Source of the DNA: Haloferax prahovense DSM 18310
Lineage (GTDB): Archaea; Halobacteriota; Halobacteria; Halobacteriales; Haloferacaceae
DNA length: 64,000 bases
Assembly: GCF_000336815.1 (NCBI RefSeq)
Contig: NZ_AOLG01000047.1
Span: 52,135-116,134, forward strand
Direction of reading: 5' to 3'
Part shown: positions 43,882 through 52,079 of the stretch, in pieces
How the letters are laid out: the number at the start of each line of letters is the position of its first letter
How positions within the stretch are numbered: position 1 is the first letter of the stretch
Position numbers and translations under genes: made by a program
The notes under the pieces: generated by a model
What the model saw: only the letters and a program-made list of their open reading frames with translations
Databases searched by the model: none
Told to the model about the DNA's origin: nothing

Positions 43882-45387
43882 TCAGCCCTTGATGTTGCAG
43901 ACGGGGAACGTCCGCGCGACCTTGTCGCCGATGCCCAGTTCGTCCGAGACGCGGACGACCTCGTCCACGTCCTTGTAGACGCCGGGCGCTTCTTCTGCGA
44001 CCGTCGCGCCCGACTGGGCCTTCACGTATATCTTCTCCTGCTCGCGGAGTTCGTCCTGCACCGTCTCTCCCCAGTACTCCTGTTTCGCTTTGGTTCGGCT
44101 CATAAGTCGGCCCGCGCCGTGGGCCGTCGAGCCGAAGGTGAGGTCGAGCGACTGGTCGCCGCCCCGGAGGACGTAGCTCCCCGCGCCCATGCTGCCGGGG
44201 ATGATGACCGGCTGACCCACCTCGGCGTAGGCGGGCGGCAGTTCGGGTCGCCCCGCGGGGAACGCCCGCGTCGCCCCCTTTCGGTGGACGTAGAGTTCGC
44301 GCTCCTCGCGCTCGACGGCGTCGCTGTCTCGCACAGGTCGCCCCTCCGGGTCGACCCCGACTTCATGGACTTCCTTCTTGGCGATGTTGTGCGCGACGTC
44401 GTACAGAAGGCGCATCTCCATGTCGCGCCAGTCGCGGTCGAACACGTCGGCGAACACCTCGCGCGTGCGGTGCATGATGAGCTGTCGGTTCACCCACGCG
44501 AAGTTGATGGCGGCGCACATCGCGCCGTAGTACTCTTCTGCGAGCGCGGAGCCGGCGGGCGCGGCCGCGAGCTCCTTGTCCGGGAGGTCGTCGAGCAGGT
44601 CCTTGTGTTCCTTCTCGATGCGTCGGAGGTAGTCGGTGCAGGTCTGGTGGCCGAGGCCGCGGGAGCCGCAGTGGATGAGCACGACGATTTGGTCGGCTTC
44701 GAGGCCGAACGACTCGGCCACGTCCTCGCGGTAGATGTCCGTGACGCGCTGGACTTCGAGGAAGTGGTTCCCGGAGCCGAGACTGCCGATTTGGTTACGG
44801 CCGCGGTCCTTCGCCTTCTGCGAGACGAACTCGGGGCGGGCGTCGTCGCGGAAGCCCTCGTCTTCGCAGTGGGCGAGGTCGTCGTCCGTGGCGTAGCCGG
44901 CGTCGACCGCCCAGCGCATCCCGCGGGCGAGGATGTCCTCGATGGTCTCGGCGTCGCCCGTGACGACGCCGCCGCCGCCGAGGCCCGAGGGTACCGCCTC
45001 GAACAGGGCGTCGACGAGTTCCTCCTCGTGTCCCTGGAGGTCCTCGTAGGTGAGGTTCGTCGTCATCATCCGGACGCCGCAGTTGATGTCGTAGCCGACC
45101 GCGCCGGGCGAGAGACAGCCGTCCGTGGCGTCGGTCGCGCCGACGCCGCCGACCGGGAACCCGTAGCCCTGGTGGCCGTCGGGCATGCAGATGGCGTGTT
45201 TGGTGATACCCGGCAGGTGCGTCGCGTTCCGCAGCTGTTCGAGCGTCTTGTCGTCGCCGATGTGGTCGAGCAGCGCCTCGGAGGCCAGCACCCGCGCGGG
45301 GGCGTTCATCTCGCCCTCCCGCGGAATCTCCCAGACGTGCTCGCGAACCTGTCGCAGTTCGATGTCGCCGAACTCGCGCGTTTCCAT
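43882..45387 (-). CDS. rtcB: RNA-splicing ligase RtcB
   Basis: A 501-aa RNA ligase joining tRNA halves with 2',3'-cyclic phosphate and 5'-OH ends using GTP and Mn. Metal ligands are in YDINCGVRMM (Cys, about 97-106), LIHCGSRGLGHQ (His pair), and the guanylylated His in GSTAHGAGRLMSR (about 420-432). ATG 45387 begins METREFGDIELRQ; the longer reading to 45414 is not needed. The cofactor archease is encoded 1.2 kb away on the same strand. Confidence 0.95.
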   Translation of the reverse strand: METREFGDIELRQVREHVWEIPREGEMNAPARVLASEALLDHIGDDKTLEQLRNATHLPGITKHAICMPDGHQGYGFPVGGVGATDATDGCLSPGAVGYDINCGVRMMTTNLTYEDLQGHEEELVDALFEAVPSGLGGGGVVTGDAETIEDILARGMRWAVDAGYATDDDLAHCEDEGFRDDARPEFVSQKAKDRGRNQIGSLGSGNHFLEVQRVTDIYREDVAESFGLEADQIVVLIHCGSRGLGHQTCTDYLRRIEKEHKDLLDDLPDKELAAAPAGSALAEEYYGAMCAAINFAWVNRQLIMHRTREVFADVFDRDWRDMEMRLLYDVAHNIAKKEVHEVGVDPEGRPVRDSDAVEREERELYVHRKGATRAFPAGRPELPPAYAEVGQPVIIPGSMGAGSYVLRGGDQSLDLTFGSTAHGAGRLMSRTKAKQEYWGETVQDELREQEKIYVKAQSGATVAEEAPGVYKDVDEVVRVSDELGIGDKVARTFPVCNIKG

Positions 45388-45424
45388 ATCCGGACAATCG
45401 ACGCGGCGACTCAATAGGATTCCG

Positions 45425-46537
45425 TCACGCGCCGGCGGACCGCCCAGACGCGTCGCCGTCGCTCTCGGCGTCGCCCGCGCCGCGGTCGGAGAGCGCGCGG
45501 TCGACGGACAGCGGCCCGCCGCCGGTCACGAGCAGCGCCGACACGAGACCGAAAAGCGAGATGTGCGCCAGCACGGGGTCGTCCGGCAGGCCGAACAGCG
45601 TCGTCGTGAACAGCAGGAAGGCGACGCCGGAGGCCGCTCTGGTGAACGCGCCGGCGACGAGCAGGACGCCGACGAGCGCCTCAGTCAGCCCCGCGCCGAC
45701 GACCCACAGTTCTGGTGCGACCGGGACGACCGCGGTGAGGTCGTACTTGGCGACGACCGCAAGCGCGTCGCCCGGCTCCATGAGCTTCTGAGCGACGCCG
45801 AGGTAGACGAACGTGAGGCCGAGGCCGACCCGGAGAACCGCGGGCACGTAGGCTTCGAGGTGGCGAGTCCGCTCGACGAACGGGAGGGCGACCCGACGAT
45901 AGAACGGGTCGATGCGGGAGTAGAACGTCCGGTCGTCGGCGGCCATCGAGGCGACGACGTGGTCAGCGCTGGGGCGGCCGCCGCCGACGAGTGCGATGGC
46001 GAGGAAGCCCGGCACGTACTCGAACGCGAGGACTAACGCCGGCTCGACCGCCAGTCCGACGAGGTAGGTTCCGAGGCCGACCGCGGCGACGAGGCGCGTC
46101 CCGAACCCGAACAGCAGGAGGAACCCGACCGTGATGCCGAACAGTCGGACGAAGACGGGCGACGAGGACTGGACTGCGGGCGAGAAGAAGTAGCCCGAAA
46201 ACCCCGCGCCGACGAGCGGGAGCCCAACCGCGAGGCGGAGGAGCCACGGGAGAAGCGACTCGTAGGACGCCATCGTTCGGCGGAACGCCCGAACGTCGTT
46301 CGGGAGCGGTCGGAACCGAAGGTAGGCCGCACCGGCGACCGCGACACCGACGCCGCCCGCGCCGAGGACGGCGAGATTGAACGGGTCGGTCAGCGCAGCC
46401 GACAGAAACGCCGCCACTTCGACGGGGTCGCTCCCCGGCGTCACGTACTTGACGTGCGCGCTCGCGCTCCCCGCCCCCGCCGCGAGGAGCGCGACGAGGC
46501 CGGCGAGTCGGGTCGCCCCGCGGACGTGCTGTGTCAT
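45425..46537 (-). CDS. DoxX-family membrane protein between archease and rtcB
   Basis: A 370-aa protein with a signal-like N-terminus (LAGLVALLAAGAGSASAHVKY) and about eight hydrophobic helices in two DoxX-like halves, the second containing RVGLGLTFVYLGVAQKLMEPGDALAVVAKYDLTAVVP. The C-terminal tail is acidic. DoxX proteins are linked with quinone/thiosulfate electron transfer or other redox roles, but function here is unknown. It is placed between rtcB and the archease gene, which may be coincidence. Confidence 0.82.
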   Translation of the reverse strand: MTQHVRGATRLAGLVALLAAGAGSASAHVKYVTPGSDPVEVAAFLSAALTDPFNLAVLGAGGVGVAVAGAAYLRFRPLPNDVRAFRRTMASYESLLPWLLRLAVGLPLVGAGFSGYFFSPAVQSSSPVFVRLFGITVGFLLLFGFGTRLVAAVGLGTYLVGLAVEPALVLAFEYVPGFLAIALVGGGRPSADHVVASMAADDRTFYSRIDPFYRRVALPFVERTRHLEAYVPAVLRVGLGLTFVYLGVAQKLMEPGDALAVVAKYDLTAVVPVAPELWVVGAGLTEALVGVLLVAGAFTRAASGVAFLLFTTTLFGLPDDPVLAHISLFGLVSALLVTGGGPLSVDRALSDRGAGDAESDGDASGRSAGA

Positions 46538-46628
46538 GTCCCGGGTTACGACCGAACGAACATAACGGCGCGGGATGAATACAGCCGAAACCGGGCGAGA
46601 GAAGGTATGAAACGATTGAATCGGAACG

Positions 46629-47039
46629 TCACACGTCGAAGACGACGTACGCCTCCCACCCGGCGTCGGTCTCCGCCAGTCGCATCTCGGAGTAGGTGAC
46701 AGCCTTCACGTCGCGGGCGTCCACGTCGGCGAAGGGGACGCCGCGTGCGGACGCCTCGACGACCCACTCGTCGCCCTCCAGCCGGACGGTTGCCTCGTGG
46801 GCCGCGGGGAGGACGCCGCGCACGTCGCGCTCGTAGATGAGTTGGTCGAGGTAGTCGAACAACAGCGCCTCGCGGCCCTCAGCGCGGACGGCGAACGAAA
46901 AGCGGTCGCCCGTCTCGGCGGGGTCGTCGCACATCGCGGCGGTGAGCCCGTCGGCGACGGCGGCGAAGACGGCACCGAGGCTCTCGCCGTCGGCCTCGAC
47001 GGCCACGTCGGCGGTGTGGTCGCGGAGCGTGAATCCCAT
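46629..47039 (-). CDS. archease (RtcB cofactor)
   Basis: A 136-aa archease. The N-terminal motif MGFTLRDHTADVAVEADGES carries the conserved Asp/His; other blocks are LFDYLDQLIYERDVRGVLP and AVTYSEMRLAETDAGWEAYVVFDV. Archease helps RtcB to take GMP and turn over. It is encoded 91 nt before the DoxX gene and 1.24 kb before rtcB, same strand. Confidence 0.93.
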   Translation of the reverse strand: MGFTLRDHTADVAVEADGESLGAVFAAVADGLTAAMCDDPAETGDRFSFAVRAEGREALLFDYLDQLIYERDVRGVLPAAHEATVRLEGDEWVVEASARGVPFADVDARDVKAVTYSEMRLAETDAGWEAYVVFDV

Positions 47040-47217
47040 ACCGGAGGGAGGGACGCCGCCGACCCTCGTCCTTTCGGTCGGCGACGGGTTCGCGTCCCGG
47101 ACCCCCCGCGTTCGCGCGTCGTTCGTGTCGGTGAGCTATCCGGTTTGCCGACGGCGGCTTCGGTCGGACCTGCAAACGGACGGTGGAATTATATTCTCGC
47201 TCCGGCTACGACGGGAC

Positions 47218-47694
47218 GTGAGCGTCAACGTGGAGATGCGGGTCGACGCCCCCGGCCAGCGCGAGTACGCCGAGGAGGCGTGGGACCTGAAAGAGCGGAT
47301 TCGGGTCGAGGAGGGGCTCCTGAAACAGCGCCGGGGCTTCTTCATGGACGCCTACCGCCGGTCGAACACGTATCTCCTCTACGAGAACGACGCGCTCGTC
47401 GCGTTCGCCTCCACGCGGCGCGACGGCTACATCCTCTTTCTCGCGGTCTCGCCCGACGCCCGCGGCGAGGGCTACGGCAAGCGACTCGTCGCCGAGGTCG
47501 CGAGGGAGCATCCGGTCGTGACCTGTCACGCCCGGACGACGAACACGAACGCCCTCGACTTCTACGAGCGGATGGGCTTCGAGGTCCGCCGCCGCATCGA
47601 CAACTACTACGAGGACGGCGGGGCCGCCTTCTACCTCCGACTCGGCGAGGAAGCCGGCCTCAGAGAGAAGCTCTCGGAGTTCCTCCGCCGGTAA
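47218..47694 (+). CDS. GNAT family N-acetyltransferase
   Basis: A 158-aa GNAT enzyme with acetyl-CoA motif AVSPDARGEGYGKRLVAEVA and TNTNALDFYERMGFEV; both parts suggest a RimI-like protein N-acetyltransferase or small-molecule transferase. The start is uncertain: AATTATATT at 47187-47195 puts the transcript start near 47217, next to the GTG at 47218 (VSVNVEMRV), so a leaderless GTG start is most likely; ATG 47236 is the alternative. The longer frame read further upstream is outside the transcript. Confidence 0.8.
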   Translation: MSVNVEMRVDAPGQREYAEEAWDLKERIRVEEGLLKQRRGFFMDAYRRSNTYLLYENDALVAFASTRRDGYILFLAVSPDARGEGYGKRLVAEVAREHPVVTCHARTTNTNALDFYERMGFEVRRRIDNYYEDGGAAFYLRLGEEAGLREKLSEFLRR

Positions 47695-47803
47695 TCGCCT
47701 GACAGAACCGTATTCGACGCCGATTCGGAGAGCCGCTGCGCCGCCGTCGACCCGGTTGCGTGTATCCTTAATTTTTATTCACTTCCTAGTATATGTGGTT
47801 GAT

Positions 47804-48772
47804 ATGTACATCGGAGTGCTCACCGTCCCGCTCGGAGACGAACCCCTCGACGACGCGCTCGACTACCTGTCCGGTATCGGCGTCGACGGCGTCGAACTCG
47901 CCGTCGGCGGCTGGCCCGGCGAGGACCACGTCGACCGAAGCGCCGTCCTCGCGGACGACGACGCGCAGGCCGACCTCCTCGACTCGGTCGAGAGCCGAGA
48001 CCTGCAAATCAGCGCGCTCGCGACGCACAACAACCCGCTTCACCCCGTCGAGGAGACGGCCGCCGAGGCCGACACCGAACTCCGCGAGGCCATCGAACTC
48101 GCGGACGCCCTCGACGTGAACACCGTCACCTGTTTCTCGGGACTCCCCGCCGGCGGCCCGAACGACGAGGTACCGAACTGGATTACCGCGCCGTGGCCGA
48201 CCGAGCACGCCGACGCCCACGACTACCAGTGGGAGGTCGCCGTCGACTACTGGTCGGACCTCGCCGCGTTCGCCGACGACCACGGCGTGGACATCGCCAT
48301 CGAGATGCACCCGAACATGCTCGTCTACGAGCCCACGGGCATGCTGAAGCTCCGCGAGGCGACGAACGAGCGCATCGGCGCGAACTTCGACCCCTCGCAC
48401 CTCTACTGGCAGGACATCTCCATCACCGACGCGATTCGGTTCCTCGGCGAGGAGGACGCCATCCACCACTTCCACGCGAAGGACACGAAGGTCTACGAGT
48501 CCGAGTCGCGCATCAAGGGCGTCCTCGACACGACCTCCTACGCGGACACCGCCGACCGCTCGTGGCTGTTCCGCTCTATCGGCTACGGCCACGACGAAGG
48601 CCACTGGAAGGACGTGGTCTCGACGCTCCGGATGGTCGGCTACGAGGGCGCGCTCTCCATCGAACACGAGGACGCGCTCACGTCGTCCAAGGAGGGCCTC
48701 GAAAAGGCCGTCGACGTGCTCTCGCGGGCCGTCTTCGAGACGCAACCCGGCGAAGCCTACTGGGCGGAATAA
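47804..48772 (+). CDS. sugar phosphate isomerase/epimerase (xylose-isomerase-like TIM barrel)
   Basis: A 322-aa TIM-barrel protein. Metal ligand regions: EMHPNMLVYEPTG, GANFDPSHLYWQ, HFHAKDTKVYES and SIEHEDALTSS at the C-terminus, typical of the AP2Ec/IolE family. It is followed by a Gfo/Idh/MocA oxidoreductase, a pair often found in catabolism of inositol-type or unusual sugars. TTTTTATTC at about 47772-47780 is a TATA-like box; ATG 47804 is leaderless. Substrate unknown. Confidence 0.88.
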   Translation: MYIGVLTVPLGDEPLDDALDYLSGIGVDGVELAVGGWPGEDHVDRSAVLADDDAQADLLDSVESRDLQISALATHNNPLHPVEETAAEADTELREAIELADALDVNTVTCFSGLPAGGPNDEVPNWITAPWPTEHADAHDYQWEVAVDYWSDLAAFADDHGVDIAIEMHPNMLVYEPTGMLKLREATNERIGANFDPSHLYWQDISITDAIRFLGEEDAIHHFHAKDTKVYESESRIKGVLDTTSYADTADRSWLFRSIGYGHDEGHWKDVVSTLRMVGYEGALSIEHEDALTSSKEGLEKAVDVLSRAVFETQPGEAYWAE

Positions 48773-48775
48773 CTC

Positions 48776-48949
48776 ATGTCTGAACCCCTCAAAATCGGCG
48801 TTCTCGGCTACCGCTTCAGGCCCACCTTTTTGCGGTTCGGGGCCGCTTCGCGACCCGCTCACCCCAAAAATCTGGACCAAAAAGTGCCGCGAGACTCGGC
48901 CTCCGGCCTCGCCCGCGGTACCGCATCGGGCACGGAGGTGGCGCAATGA
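48776..48949 (+). pseudogene. degenerate duplicate of the start of the following oxidoreductase gene
   Basis: A 57-codon frame, 3 nt after the isomerase gene. Its first 14 residues MSEPLKIGVLGYRF match the true start MTEPLSVGVLGYRF at 48946 with three differences, and the DNA copy continues to GGCCCAC, which in the intact gene lies 7 nt further from CGCTTCA. After that the similarity stops and a C-rich sequence starting CTTTTTGCGG runs to GAGGTGGCGCA before the intact gene. The frame ends in a TGA that overlaps the ATG of the next gene by 4 nt. It looks like a truncated gene copy with an inserted repeat, not a functional gene, though it may be translated as a leader. Confidence 0.65.
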
Positions 48950-50064
48950 CTGAACCGCTCTCAGTCGGCGTCCTCGGCTACCGCTTCATGGGGAAGGCCC
49001 ACTCCAACGCGCTCGCCCGCCTGCCGATGTTCTTCCCCGACGCGCCCGACGTGGAGCGCTCCGTCATCGTCGGCCGCAACGAGGAGGCGCTCGCCGACGC
49101 CGCAGACCGATTCGGCTTCGAATCGACCGCGACCGACTGGCGCGACGTGGTCGACGACGTGGACGTGTTCTACAACCTCGGCCCGAACCACCTCCACGCC
49201 GAACCCTCCGTCGCCGCGCTCGAAGCCGGTGCTAGCGTCTTCTGCGAGAAGCCGCTCGCGCCGACGCTCGACGAGGCCAAGGCGATGCGCGACGCCGCCC
49301 GCGCGGCCGACGGCGTCGCCGGCTGCGCGTTCAACTACCGCTTCGTCCCCGCCATCCGGTACGCGAAGGGACTCATCGAAGACGGCGAACTCGGCGAGAT
49401 TCGGCACGTCCGCGGGCGTTACCTGCAGGACTGGCTCGTCGACCCCGAAGCGCCGTGGTCGTGGCGGAACGATGAGGAACTCGCCGGCTCCGGCGCGCTC
49501 GGCGACCTCGGCGCGCACACGGTCGACCTCGCGCGCTTCCTCGTCCGCGACGCCGCGGGCGACATCGAACGCATCTCCGGGCACCTCCAGACGTTCGTCG
49601 ACGAGCGGCCCGTGCCCGGCGCGGACGAGTACAAGCCCGTGACCGTCGACGACGCCTACACCGCGCAGGCGGAGTTCGGAAACGGCGCGGTCGGGAACTT
49701 CGAGGCTTCGCGGTTCGCCGACGGCCACAAGAACGACCACACCATCGAGATTCACGGCTCCGAGGGGAGCCTGCAGTTCTCGCTCGAACGCCTCAACGAA
49801 CTGGAGGTGAAGACCGGCGACGCCCGCGGCTACGAGACGGTGCTGGTCACCGACGAGGACGACCCCTACCTCGACCACTGGTGGCCGCCGGGCCACGTCC
49901 TCGGCTGGGAACACACCTTCGTCCACGAGAACTACGAGTTCCTGTCGGCGGTCGCCGACGGCGGCGACTTCTCGCCCTCGTTCGAGGACGCCTACGAGGT
50001 TCAAGAAGTGCTCGACGCCATCGAGCGCTCCGACGAGACCGGCGAGTGGGTCAGCCTCGGCTGA
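48946..50064 (+). CDS. Gfo/Idh/MocA family oxidoreductase
   Basis: A 372-aa NAD(P)-dependent dehydrogenase. Rossmann start VGVLGYRFMGKAHSNAL (the usual G-x-G-x-M-G is here G-Y-R-F-M-G), catalytic region VFCEKPLAPTLDEAKAM with the EKP Lys, and GALGDLGAHTVDLARFLV. It overlaps the preceding degenerate copy by 4 nt (ATGA), so its translation may be coupled. GGAGGTGG at about 48935-48942 is a good ribosome-binding site. It probably works with the upstream sugar isomerase. Confidence 0.9.
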   Translation: MTEPLSVGVLGYRFMGKAHSNALARLPMFFPDAPDVERSVIVGRNEEALADAADRFGFESTATDWRDVVDDVDVFYNLGPNHLHAEPSVAALEAGASVFCEKPLAPTLDEAKAMRDAARAADGVAGCAFNYRFVPAIRYAKGLIEDGELGEIRHVRGRYLQDWLVDPEAPWSWRNDEELAGSGALGDLGAHTVDLARFLVRDAAGDIERISGHLQTFVDERPVPGADEYKPVTVDDAYTAQAEFGNGAVGNFEASRFADGHKNDHTIEIHGSEGSLQFSLERLNELEVKTGDARGYETVLVTDEDDPYLDHWWPPGHVLGWEHTFVHENYEFLSAVADGGDFSPSFEDAYEVQEVLDAIERSDETGEWVSLG

Positions 50065-50115
50065 CGGCGTCGAAGCGACGAAACCCGAACGAACCGCGGG
50101 CGAGTCGCCGCCCGC

Positions 50116-50964
50116 TCAGAACTCGATGACGCCCTCGTCGGTGATGACCTCGTCGATGAGTTCGACCGGTGTGGCGTCGTAGGCGGGGTTCTCCAGCTCG
50201 ATGCCCTCGACGGGTTCGAGCATGACCTCGCTGGGCGAGCGAATCTCGTTTTCGAAGCGGAAGCCGCCGTCGACGACCTTCGCGCCCGAGCCGACGACCG
50301 TGACCGGCACGCCGACCTCGTTGGCGGCGGCGACGAGCGGGAACGTCCCGATGCGGTTGTAGAGCGTCTCCTCGACGATACAGTCCATGCCGATGATGAC
50401 GCGGTCGCACTTCGGGAGGAACATCCCCGACGCGCCGTCGACCATCAGGTGCGGCTCGACGTCCTCGATGGCGGCGAGTTCGCGCGCGAACTTCCGGCCG
50501 AGGAAGCGCGGGCGGGCCTCGGTCACGTAGGCGGTGAGTTCCGCGCCGTCGGCGACGGCGAGTTCGACGGCCTCCATGACCGTCGAGGAGTAGTCGTGAG
50601 TGAGGAACGTCTGGCCGTCCTCGATGGTCGCGGCCGCCTGCTGGGCGGCGTGGCGCTTGCCCGTCTCGACGTTCTCGACCACGCGGTCGATAGTCGCCAA
50701 GGTGAGGTCCCGCGCCTCGTCGAGGTCGTCGACCTCGCCTTGGATGCTGTGAAGCACGTCCTGTAAGGCGTTGTACAACGACGCGTGCGACGGGTTCGCC
50801 CGCTTGAGCGCGCCGACGTTGCGCTCGAGGTCGCGTTCGAACTCCTCGACGGTCGCGTAGTCGCGCTCCGTCAACTCCGCGAGCGCCCGCGTGGCCTTGA
50901 CGGCGACGACCGAGGAGCTGTGCGTCTGCATCTCGCGAATCTCCTCGATGGTCTCGTCTATCAT
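50116..50964 (-). CDS. eIF2B/ribose-1,5-bisphosphate isomerase family protein
   Basis: A 282-aa protein of the eIF2B alpha/beta/delta-like family. The C-terminal catalytic-like motifs are visible: THDYSSTVMEAV, TEARPRFLGRKFARELA, GMDCIVEETLYNRIGTFPLVAAANEVGVPVTVVGSGAKV. In archaea members include ribose-1,5-bisphosphate isomerase of the AMP pathway and aIF2B-like proteins. The typical isomerase Cys/Asp are approximately in place (the segment MDCIV), but whether it is the isomerase needs comparison. Single gene. Confidence 0.85.
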   Translation of the reverse strand: MIDETIEEIREMQTHSSSVVAVKATRALAELTERDYATVEEFERDLERNVGALKRANPSHASLYNALQDVLHSIQGEVDDLDEARDLTLATIDRVVENVETGKRHAAQQAAATIEDGQTFLTHDYSSTVMEAVELAVADGAELTAYVTEARPRFLGRKFARELAAIEDVEPHLMVDGASGMFLPKCDRVIIGMDCIVEETLYNRIGTFPLVAAANEVGVPVTVVGSGAKVVDGGFRFENEIRSPSEVMLEPVEGIELENPAYDATPVELIDEVITDEGVIEF

Positions 50965-51058
50965 ACGAGAACGTCGCCGTATCGTGTGAAAGAGTTTCCG
51001 GGAGCGAGCGCCGTCGCGGTCGCGGGGGGCGTCCCCGGTCGCCGCGTTCGCGCCGGCC

Positions 51059-51361
51059 TCAGTCCTCCGCGTCGATGTCGGTGTCTAACTCCGCCTCGGG
51101 GGACGTCCCGCCGTCGCCCGCGTTGGTCCGCTTGGCGTAGACGAACAGGACGACGGCGGTCACGAACCAGATGACCGCGCCGACGCGAATCGCGAACTCG
51201 GCGCGCGCGCCCCACGTCTGGAGCCCCGCGTTCACGGAGAGGACCGCGACGATGGGCGACCCGACGAGAATCGTCGTGACGAAGGTCATCTGCATGACCC
51301 ACCCGTAATCGACGCCGTCCGGATTCGAGCGCTCGACTGGTTGCACGGGTAGCAGTATCAC
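51059..51361 (-). CDS. small membrane protein (DUF5822-like)
   Basis: A 100-aa protein (or 95 aa if started at the GTG at 51346, VQPVERSNPDG). Two hydrophobic helices: MQMTFVTTILVGSPIVAVLSV and IRVGAVIWFVTAVVLFVYA, then an acidic tail. I associate it with the haloarchaeal DUF5822 family, with no known function. The assignment is tentative. Confidence 0.65.
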   Translation of the reverse strand: MILLPVQPVERSNPDGVDYGWVMQMTFVTTILVGSPIVAVLSVNAGLQTWGARAEFAIRVGAVIWFVTAVVLFVYAKRTNAGDGGTSPEAELDTDIDAED

Positions 51362-51430
51362 GGGGACGGCTAATGCGTGCCGGTTCGCGCTCGCGACCCG
51401 CGGTGCCGGCGTTCCGGTGTGCCCCGTCGC

Positions 51431-51937
51431 TCAGCAGGCGGCGCTTTTGGAGGTCGGCTCGGTCGGAATCTCGTAGTCGACGAGGATACTCGACGACCCG
51501 TCTTCGTGTTCGATGACGACCCGGTAGCGCTGGCCCGCCTCGCAAATGGGCTTCAGCGCGCTGTCGGAGCCAGCACCGTCGATGTGGGCGTACTCGCCCG
51601 CGGGACCGACCGTCTCGCCGCCGGTCCACACGTCTTCCCACGCGATGCGGTTGTTGGCGTCGTCGACGACGAACACCCGACTGCCGTCTTCGAGACTGCC
51701 GAACTCGTGGGTGATGTTGATGTACGCGCCGTTCGCGCCGTTATCCGGGCCGTCGGGGTGGTAGTCCACGTCGAACGACACCTGCGGTTGAGGCTCGGAG
51801 AGCACGTCCTCGAACCCCATCACCATCACGCCGACCGTGGCGGCGAGGAGGACGACGATGACGACGAGGAGCGAGACGCCGACGACCGGCGAGAGGCCGC
51901 GGGCGGAGCGGTCGTTGGAGGGCGACGAGGCGGGCAT
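51431..51937 (-). CDS. type IV pilin-like secreted protein
   Basis: A 168-aa protein with a class III (prepilin) signal: RSARGLSPVVGVSLLVVIVVLLAATVGVMVMGF, where cleavage is expected after the Gly in ARG-LSPVVG and the hydrophobic helix follows. The rest is a beta-rich domain (about 45-160) with Cys in ICEAGQRY and a C-terminal SAAC. The start is ATG 51937. A haloarchaeal PilA-type pilin or minor pilin, or pilin-like surface protein. No pilB/pilC genes are nearby, which is common for haloarchaeal pilin genes. Confidence 0.82.
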   Translation of the reverse strand: MPASSPSNDRSARGLSPVVGVSLLVVIVVLLAATVGVMVMGFEDVLSEPQPQVSFDVDYHPDGPDNGANGAYINITHEFGSLEDGSRVFVVDDANNRIAWEDVWTGGETVGPAGEYAHIDGAGSDSALKPICEAGQRYRVVIEHEDGSSSILVDYEIPTEPTSKSAAC

Positions 51938-52039
51938 GCGTCGTTCGCACAGGCGCGTTCCGCCGAGTAAAGTGTTCCCTCGGTCGCAGGTTCGGGTGAG
52001 CGGGCGCAACGAGCGAACCTCGCGCGGCGCGCTGGAGTT

Positions 52040-52057
52040 GGCTGATAAGGCTGATAA
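52040..52057 (+). repeat. tandem 9-bp repeat at the panB promoter
   Basis: GGCTGATAA occurs twice in a row (52040-52048, 52049-52057). The second copy is centred about 26 nt before the panB ATG (52080), where the TATA box should lie; panB would be leaderless. A small tandem duplication at a promoter; whether both copies have a role is unknown. Confidence 0.5.
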
Positions 52058-52079
52058 CCCGGACGCGCGAACGGCACGC

